NCBI GenBank assembly: GCA_041653315.1
Contig: JBAZFO010000030.1
Span: 1 to 14,407, forward strand
DNA from: Candidatus Micrarchaeia archaeon
GTDB taxonomy: Archaea; Micrarchaeota; Micrarchaeia; Anstonellales; JAHKLY01
Length of the DNA: 14,407 bases
Direction of reading: 5' to 3'
The translations under genes were made by a program, and so were the position numbers. Shown here in pieces: positions 7,239 through 12,500 of this stretch. Below the pieces are notes generated by a model. It saw nothing but the letters and a program-made list of their open reading frames with translations. It ran no database searches and was not told the DNA's origin. Position 1 is the first letter of the stretch. Every line of letters starts with the position of its first letter.

Positions 7239-7293
7239 TTTCTTTTTGGTTAAACTTTTTCTTTCTTTTTTTAAAAGAAAGAAAAAGGTTAAA
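7239..7293. repeat. Poly-pyrimidine hairpin repeat, copy B (just past the tRNA-Trp 3' end)
   Basis: Lead TTTCTTTTTGG (7239-7249), then a perfect 15-bp stem: CTTTTTCTTTCTTTT (7255-7269), loop TTT, complementary arm 7273-7287, extended by three outer pairs after one mismatch. Lead, spacing and stem match copy C nearly base for base. On the minus strand its T runs begin about six nt after the tRNA discriminator base and could terminate that transcript. Confidence 0.75.
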
Positions 7294-7308
7294 TGGGGCC
7301 ACGGGGAT

Positions 7309-7390
7309 TTATTCGTACCTGTTTCTTTCTTATTTCAAGTTCTTTCTTTTTGATTAAACTTTTGCTTTCTTGCAAGAAAGAAAAAGTTTA
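7309..7390 (-). other. 82-nt T-loop insert or intron containing hairpin repeat copy C
   Basis: Interrupts the T-loop between A58 and position 59 (TTCAA | AT); the exact junction can slide by one or two bases. AATAAA occurs on both sides (minus strand, right after TTC and right before the TCCCC of the T-stem), like a short duplication. It contains copy C of the hairpin repeat. Introns in the T-loop are known in some archaea (Thermoproteales), but a repeat-borne one is unusual. Confidence 0.65.
7343..7390. repeat. Poly-pyrimidine hairpin repeat, copy C (inside the tRNA T-loop)
   Basis: Lead TTTCTTTTTGA (7343-7353), then a 16-bp stem with one mismatch: AAACTTTTGCTTTCTT (7356-7371) against AAGAAAGAAAAAGTTT (7374-7389). 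The lead-to-stem spacing equals that of copy B, and the first 32 bases of both differ at only two positions. Confidence 0.75.
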
Positions 7391-7410
7391 TTGAACCCCG
7401 ACCCGCAGGT

Positions 7411-7459
7411 TTCTTACGTAGCTCACTCTTAACAAATTATTTTCATAATTTGATAAAAC
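7411..7459 (-). other. 49-nt intron of tRNA-Trp at position 37/38
   Basis: Lies at the canonical archaeal intron site, directly 3' of G37. It carries a perfect 8-bp hairpin, CAAATTAT and ATAATTTG, around a GAAA tetraloop. TTTTA near its start can pair with TAAGA near its end. No C or D boxes are present, unlike tRNA-Trp introns of Haloferax and Pyrococcus. The usual 3-4-3 bulge-helix-bulge is not visible. Confidence 0.7.
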
Positions 7460-7497
7460 CTGGAGCCTGCTACGCTACCAAGTTACGCTATAGCCCC

Positions 7498-7603
7498 AAT
7501 ATACTTATTTTAGATTGATAAATGTTTAAAAAATAAGTAGTTAAAAAATAGGATAAAGATAGTTGGGGTAAGTATTATAAATATTCTTAAACATAATAAA
7601 TAC
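7498..7603. promoter_or_regulatory. Divergent promoter region of tRNA-Trp and a putative plus-strand RNA
   Basis: On the minus strand AT-rich TATA-like runs lie about 30 nt before the tRNA 5' end. On the plus strand TTATAAATA (7575-7583) sits about 25 nt before G7604. An inverted repeat TACTTATTTT / AAAATAAGTA (7502-7511 and 7530-7539) lies between them. Confidence 0.4.
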
Positions 7604-7731
7604 GAGAGGAAAGGATTTCGCCAAATTGTAATGACTGTTTGTAAGCAAGTGGCAAAACGTGCAAACAGATTTTAGTTGCAATTTAGAGCCATAGTATTTT
7701 GGTTTCGGCCTTAAATCCTCTCAACTATTTT
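7604..7731 (+). ncRNA. Putative structured RNA, family unknown
   Basis: Follows a good TATA-like box by the expected distance. Its first seven bases GAGAGGA pair with TCCTCTC (7716-7722), after which a T5 run could end transcription. Inside, AAATTGTAA (7623-7631) pairs with TTGCAATTT (7675-7683, one G-U). Beyond an asymmetric internal loop CTGTTTG (7635-7641) pairs with CAAACAG (7662-7668), capped by a 20-nt loop. The 3' part runs antisense into the last codons of the DHH gene. It matches no RNA I can name. The closing pair could be chance because its 3' half is coding sequence, and the RNA could instead be the DHH 3'-UTR on the other strand. Confidence 0.35.
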
Positions 7732-8763
7732 TAATACCTCATTAATAATTATTTTAGCACTATCTTTTTGTATTCTCATTGCAGAAGCACCTGGATGCCC
7801 CCCGCCAGATATTATTAAATCAGATAAACTTTCTTTTATTTTTTTAACAATTACATCTGCACCCAAACCTATTTCTTGAGCATTTATATTTGTTCTAATT
7901 GTAATTAATCTTTCACCATATCCAATTAAAATAAATGGTTTATTTTCTTCATCATATCTATCAAATACTGCTCCTGTTGCTTTTGATTTAGAAGGAAAAC
8001 TAAATCTTTTAACAATTTTATCTAATTGTAAAATAACTAATTTTATATTTTTTATTTCTTTTACTCTTGAATATTTATCTGCTACTTCTGCAATCTCATC
8101 TAATTTTTCCATTGCAGAAGCAGAAATAGAAGTAAATAAAATTCTATCATTTAAAACAGAATCATAAAATTCTAATGTATTTGGAAATCTTGAGTAAATT
8201 CCTATATAATCTAAAACTATCGCTTTTTCTTTATCTTCTTTTGTTGGTTTATAAAAAATACTTTTATCACCAGTTAAAGCAATTTTTGATAGCTCATCTG
8301 CTTCTTTAAATCCTAATATTTTTGCTATTTCACAGCACATCCACCCCGCAGTATAAAATGAATTTCCATTTAATTCCCAGGGAGATAAATAAATATCTGC
8401 TTGTATTTTTTCTTCTGTTGGATGATGATCAATAATTATCAATCCTATTCCAGATTTTTTAATTAATTGTCTTGCTTCTTTGCTTTCAGAATTTGTTGAA
8501 AAATCAGTTAAAATAACTAAAGGATTGCTCTCATTTTGTAAAATTCTTATATCACTTAAAGCATCGCCTGGTTCATATGTAACTCCTTTATTTTGAAAAG
8601 TTAATAATTTCCTAGAATTTAATGCTTTGTAAATAGCTAAAGCTCCAGTAATACCATCTGCATCATTGTGATATCTTAAAATTATCTTTGATGCATTTTT
8701 GATTTCATTAGCAATTTTATCCATTATAGGTTTCATTTTTTCGGAAATTTCATTTTTAATCAT
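7711..8763 (-). CDS. DHH-family phosphoesterase (RecJ-like, with DHHA1 domain)
   Basis: 350 residues with the full family signature: motif I H-N-D-A-D-G (32-37), the Asp of T-D-F-S (D87), motif III D-H-H (112-114), T-G-D-K (164-167) and the C-terminal DHHA1 G-G-G-H-P-G-A-S (320-327). These residues bind two divalent metals and cleave phosphodiester bonds. Archaeal members include RecJ-like exonucleases, the GINS-associated nuclease GAN and nano-RNA or cyclic-dinucleotide hydrolases. Length and motifs suit a RecJ/GAN-like nuclease, but the exact substrate cannot be read from the sequence. The ATG has a weak AAAAGGT six nt or so upstream. It is divergent from the eL33-archease operon with 62 bp between starts. 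The end of the gene may be overlapped by an antisense RNA. Confidence 0.9.
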   Translation of the reverse strand: MIKNEISEKMKPIMDKIANEIKNASKIILRYHNDADGITGALAIYKALNSRKLLTFQNKGVTYEPGDALSDIRILQNESNPLVILTDFSTNSESKEARQLIKKSGIGLIIIDHHPTEEKIQADIYLSPWELNGNSFYTAGWMCCEIAKILGFKEADELSKIALTGDKSIFYKPTKEDKEKAIVLDYIGIYSRFPNTLEFYDSVLNDRILFTSISASAMEKLDEIAEVADKYSRVKEIKNIKLVILQLDKIVKRFSFPSKSKATGAVFDRYDEENKPFILIGYGERLITIRTNINAQEIGLGADVIVKKIKESLSDLIISGGGHPGASAMRIQKDSAKIIINEVLKIVERI

Positions 8764-8825
8764 ATAAATACCTTTTTAATATAAACGCTTATAAATAATT
8801 ACACTCTTTTTAGGAGGGATAGTAT
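8764..8825. promoter_or_regulatory. Divergent promoter region and strong RBS for eL33
   Basis: Contains TATA-like TTTTTAATATA (8773-8783) and TTATAAATA (8790-8798). GGAGG at 8813-8817, eight nt before the ATG at 8826, is a strong Shine-Dalgarno. The first TATA leaves room for this leader; the second would start transcription at the RBS itself. Confidence 0.5.
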
Positions 8826-9086
8826 ATGAAAGGAAAGATAATAAATTATAGAAGAGGGAGAAAAACAGAATACACAAATCAATATGTAATAGAAGTAAAT
8901 GGAATAACTTCTAAAGAAAAAGCATCTATACTTTGTGGAAAAAGAATCTCCTGGAAAACAACTACTGGAAATGAAATAGTCGGAAAAATTACAAAAGCAC
9001 ACGGAAATGGTGGTGCAGTTTTAGCTAGATTTAACAAAGGATTACCTGGCCAAGCAGTAGGTACAGATGTAGATATTCAAGAATAA
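8826..9086 (+). CDS. rpl35ae: Large-subunit ribosomal protein eL33 (L35Ae)
   Basis: 86 residues, the normal length of archaeal L35Ae. The conserved features are visible: N-Y-R-R-G-R near the N-terminus, I-E-V-N-G-I, the K-R-I-S-W-K-T-T-T-G core, the glycine stretch A-H-G-N-G-G, and the terminal R-F-N-K-G-L-P-G-Q-A-V-G-T-D-V. eL33 is found in archaeal and eukaryotic ribosomes, not bacterial ones, so it is a strong marker for the domain of the host. A GGAGG site sets the start. The archease gene begins one base after its stop codon, so the two are almost certainly one operon coupling a ribosomal protein to an RNA-ligation factor. Confidence 0.95.
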   Translation: MKGKIINYRRGRKTEYTNQYVIEVNGITSKEKASILCGKRISWKTTTGNEIVGKITKAHGNGGAVLARFNKGLPGQAVGTDVDIQE

Positions 9087-9087
9087 A

Positions 9088-9480
9088 ATGCAATATGAAT
9101 TTTTAGAACATACAGCCGATGTTTTATTCAAAGCTTACGGCTCTTCTTTTGAAGAAGCACTTTCAAATGCAGCTTTAGCTTTATTTGATACTGTTGGATT
9201 TTCAAAAAGCCCAAAAAATAAAATAGAACTAGAAGTTCAAGCAAAAAATAGAGAAGAACTTGTAGTTAAATTCTTATCTGAAATTTTAACTGAAATGGAT
9301 ATAAATGAAATGACATTTAAAAAAATAAAAATTTTAGAATTAGATGAAAATTATATAAAAGCGCACATTTATGGAGATACTACTAGGCCTAAAACTTCTG
9401 TAAAAGCTGTTACCTATCATTTATTAGAAGTCAAAAATACTAATGACAAATGGAGTATTCAAATTCTCTTAGATGTTTAA
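9088..9480 (+). CDS. Archease (RtcB RNA-ligase cofactor)
   Basis: 130 residues, typical of the archease family. Diagnostic motifs are L-E-H-T-A-D (6-11) with its conserved Asp, V-K-A-V-T-Y-H (105-111) and the C-terminal L-L-D-V with the metal-linked Asp (129). Archease accelerates guanylylation and turnover of RtcB, the ligase that rejoins tRNA exons after splicing; no rtcB is in this window. Its ATG follows the eL33 stop by one base, so translation is probably coupled. The presence of a doubly interrupted tRNA-Trp 1.6 kb away makes the splicing-ligation role relevant here, although the adjacency may be chance. Family assignment is secure. Confidence 0.95.
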   Translation: MQYEFLEHTADVLFKAYGSSFEEALSNAALALFDTVGFSKSPKNKIELEVQAKNREELVVKFLSEILTEMDINEMTFKKIKILELDENYIKAHIYGDTTRPKTSVKAVTYHLLEVKNTNDKWSIQILLDV

Positions 9481-9493
9481 GTTAAAGGTAATA

Positions 9494-9501
9494 TTTTTAA
9501 A
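9494..9501 (+). promoter_or_regulatory. TATA-like box of the giant lipoprotein gene (leaderless)
   Basis: TTTTTAAA lies about 26 nt before the ATG at 9524, just past the archease stop, with no Shine-Dalgarno visible. Confidence 0.45.
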
Positions 9502-9523
9502 CCCCAAGTTATCTAATATTCTT

Positions 9524-12500
9524 ATGAAAAAAGTAGTTTTATTACTTATATTTAGTTTATTCTTATTTGGATGTATCCAAACTCCTCCTAATAATGATAT
9601 TCCTAAATTGCAGGAAGAAATTTCGTATGAAAATATTGATTTAATAGATATATTAAATATCAATCCAGAAGCAAAAGATGTTATTATTTCACCCAATAAA
9701 AAAAGTGCTAATATTTTACTAAACCCAGATTTAAAAGAACTTAGTGGTTTTCTTAATTTTTCTTTAAATATTAATTCCGATTCCTTATTAAAATTTAATT
9801 CAATCATTTCAAATGAAACACACAATCAAATAAATTTACATTCTATTATAATTAATACATATTTTGAAAAAAGACCTTCAAATATAATATTTTTAGGTGA
9901 TGTTTCTACAATTGAAAAAGATAAAATAAAACAAACAATTACTCTTGAAAATACAGAAGATATTGCTAAAGATATAAATATTTCTTTAAATTTTTATATA
10001 AATTCTTCTAGTATAAAACTCAATAATGAAGAAATAAAAATAAATAAAAATGATATAATTGTATTTAAAACAGATAATTATGATCTAGATATAAGTTATG
10101 ATGAATATTATTCATCAACTAATTCATTCACTTATGAAACAAATGGAAAAATTCATACTTTTGATTGGACAGATTTAATTGGAAAACAATATGCAATTTT
10201 AATAACAACAGAAGATGAAAAAATTTCACATATAGAAATTCAAACAAAAACACATTTAAATCCAAAAGAAACTGTTATTTTTGATCCATCATACTCATCA
10301 AAAAATATTTCTTCAATTGAAGTAAAAGAATTTATTGGGGTTTCTGATATTAAAGATATAAAAATGGGATATAAAGGCAGTAAAGAATTCGTATATATTA
10401 TGACTGAAGATACAATTTATTATATTGAAGATATAAACTCCTTTAAAACTAAATCTTCAATTACAGATATTTATACTGCTAAATTTACTTTACCTTATTC
10501 AGATCCGCAAATGAAATTTATGGATATTGATACTGGAAATGTATTAGGCAATTCAAATGATATATTAATAACTATATTTCCGTATGGAGCAATGCTTATA
10601 CCTGGAAATACAATTACTAATGAAAGAGTATTAGATATACATAATCCAGGAACTTCATATTCATTTGCTTCCCAAGTGAGTTCATTTAATTTCTTTGATG
10701 GGGCATATATTAATGAAGATGAAAAATTGGCATGTTTTGGAAGTTCAACTTATTTTGAAAGCGGAACTCAATATACACATAATGTTTTTTGTTTTAAACA
10801 TCCATTTATAGGAACTACGTATTCTCCATTAAATCCCAATGTATTCAAATTTAATGAACCAGATTTATGGTATAGAACTATTCAATCTGGTGAAAGTGGA
10901 TGTGCTGGAATTCCTTATATAACTAATAATAAAATGTATATAGGTGCTCCTTGCCACAATGGAATATCAATTTTAAATTCACTTAATTCAAATACATATA
11001 CATATTCTTCATTAACACAAAAAGGTCCTTCTGGATTTGGGGCTGGATTTGCAGGAGAAGGAGATAATTTATTCATTTTAGCAGATGGAAAAATTTTAAG
11101 ATTTAAAGATAATACAGAATGGATTTCAAGAAATGGAATAAATAGTTTAGCAATGGATGAAAATTATATTTATGGTGGCGCATCAGGAAAAATATTTGTT
11201 ATTGATAAAAATAATGGAGAAATAGTAATTGAATTAATTGGAGATTTAACAGGCGCTTTAACAACTGGTTCCTTAGGCGCAATAACTGACGATGGTTTTT
11301 ATTTACTTGAAGTAACTGAAAGCACATTGTGTTATACACCTACAGCTTTAGATTTAGCTAATGGATTAACAATTAACAGTGATACCACTTTATGTACTGG
11401 TAATTATAATTTTGAGGACACGGCCTTAGTTGCAATTACAATGGCCAGTGATGACATTACTTTAGACTGCAATGGCGCAAATATAATCGGTCCAGGAACA
11501 GGAGTAGGAATATCAGTATTTAGTATAGATAATATAATAATAAAAAATTGTAATATATCTAATTTTGGGGCTGGTATTCGTTTATTGGGAGACGCTAAGA
11601 ATAATATTATTATGAATAATAATATATTTGAAAATCAAAATGAAGCAGGGATAGGGATAATAAATAAGAGTCGTAACAACACTATCATAGACAATAGATT
11701 ATTTGATAATTTAGGTATGGGAATTGGGATTTTTGGAACTCCAACCAATAATTACATTAAAAATAATGAAATTTTTGATAATCAAGGGGGGATAGGTATT
11801 TCAGTTTCACATAATAATGAAATCTATAATAATTCTGTTTTTAATAATAACTTAGGAGGTATTGTCATCCAAGGATATACAAACAATTTAACAGATAATA
11901 TTGTTTGTAATAATGGAGCAACACAACCAATACCTAATGATATAAGTATAATATTAAGCACATCAAATAATTTTGGAGATAATACTTGTGATAATTTAGA
12001 TAATTCTGGTTCTAATACTGTTACTTGTAATACACCTTGTAATGTTATAGATAATTGTGTAAATCTATCTAATTTATCAACATTTGGAACAAAAATAAAT
12101 ATTGATTCTTTAAATAGTGAATTTGAAATAAATGAAGATGTAACTTTATGTACAGATTACTATGAAATAGAAAATACATTGGTATTCATGTTTGATGGAT
12201 TGACTTTAGATTTAAATGGTTCAACTTTAAATTCAACAAGAACAGATTCTTCTCGCGGCCCAATTGAAATTAATAGAAAAAATAATATTAAAATTTTAAA
12301 TGGTTCTTTAGCTTGTGTTGAAGATATTTGTAAAGGAATTTCTGCTTTTACGAACAATACACAAATAAAAAATATTAATATTTTAGATTCAAGATTTGGT
12401 ATTTCTATTTTATTTGGATCAAACAATATAATTGAAAACATAACTTGCTTACAACCAGCAGAACATGGAGACGAAGACACAAACGAAACAGTTTGTATAC

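Larger units (their letters stand above)
7294..7497 (-). tRNA. trnW: tRNA-Trp (CCA), interrupted at 37/38 and in the T-loop
   Basis: Read on the minus strand from 7497: acceptor GGGGCTA, TA, D-arm GCGT/GCGT with GG in the loop, anticodon stem GCAGG, loop CTCCAG with anticodon CCA at 7461-7463. A 49-nt segment follows, then A38, the second stem half CCTGC (7405-7409), a 4-nt variable loop, T-stem CGGGG (7396-7400) and TTCAA. Then come 82 extra nt, AT, the T-stem half CCCCG (7302-7306), acceptor TGGCCCC (7295-7301) and A73 (7294). Removing both inserts leaves exactly 73 nt with every stem paired (only wobble exceptions at 6-67, 10-25, 13-22). A73 fits archaeal tRNA-Trp. CCA is not encoded. I cannot draw a canonical bulge-helix-bulge at either junction, so splicing is unproven; a repeat-disrupted pseudogene is the alternative. 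A guide RNA matched to its precursor argues that it is expressed. Confidence 0.8.

Noticed and set aside
7236..7390. CRISPR array
   Set aside because: Only two close repeat copies, low-complexity pyrimidine sequence, no regular spacers and no cas genes.
7604..7731. RNase P RNA, 5S rRNA or H/ACA RNA
   Set aside because: GAGGAAAG at 7606-7613 recalls RNase P region CR-I, but the rest of the P4 helix is absent and the RNA is too short. 5S motifs are missing. A 9-bp helix, internal loop and a trinucleotide AGA resemble H/ACA, but there is no kink-turn or proper ACA box.
9469..9825. Minus-strand open frame of 118 codons, and similar open frames at 2681-3013, 3470-3739, 3621-3914, 8799-9002 and 12160-12522
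   Set aside because: Each lies opposite or within a well-supported gene, has no ribosome binding site and shows biased composition typical of shadow frames.
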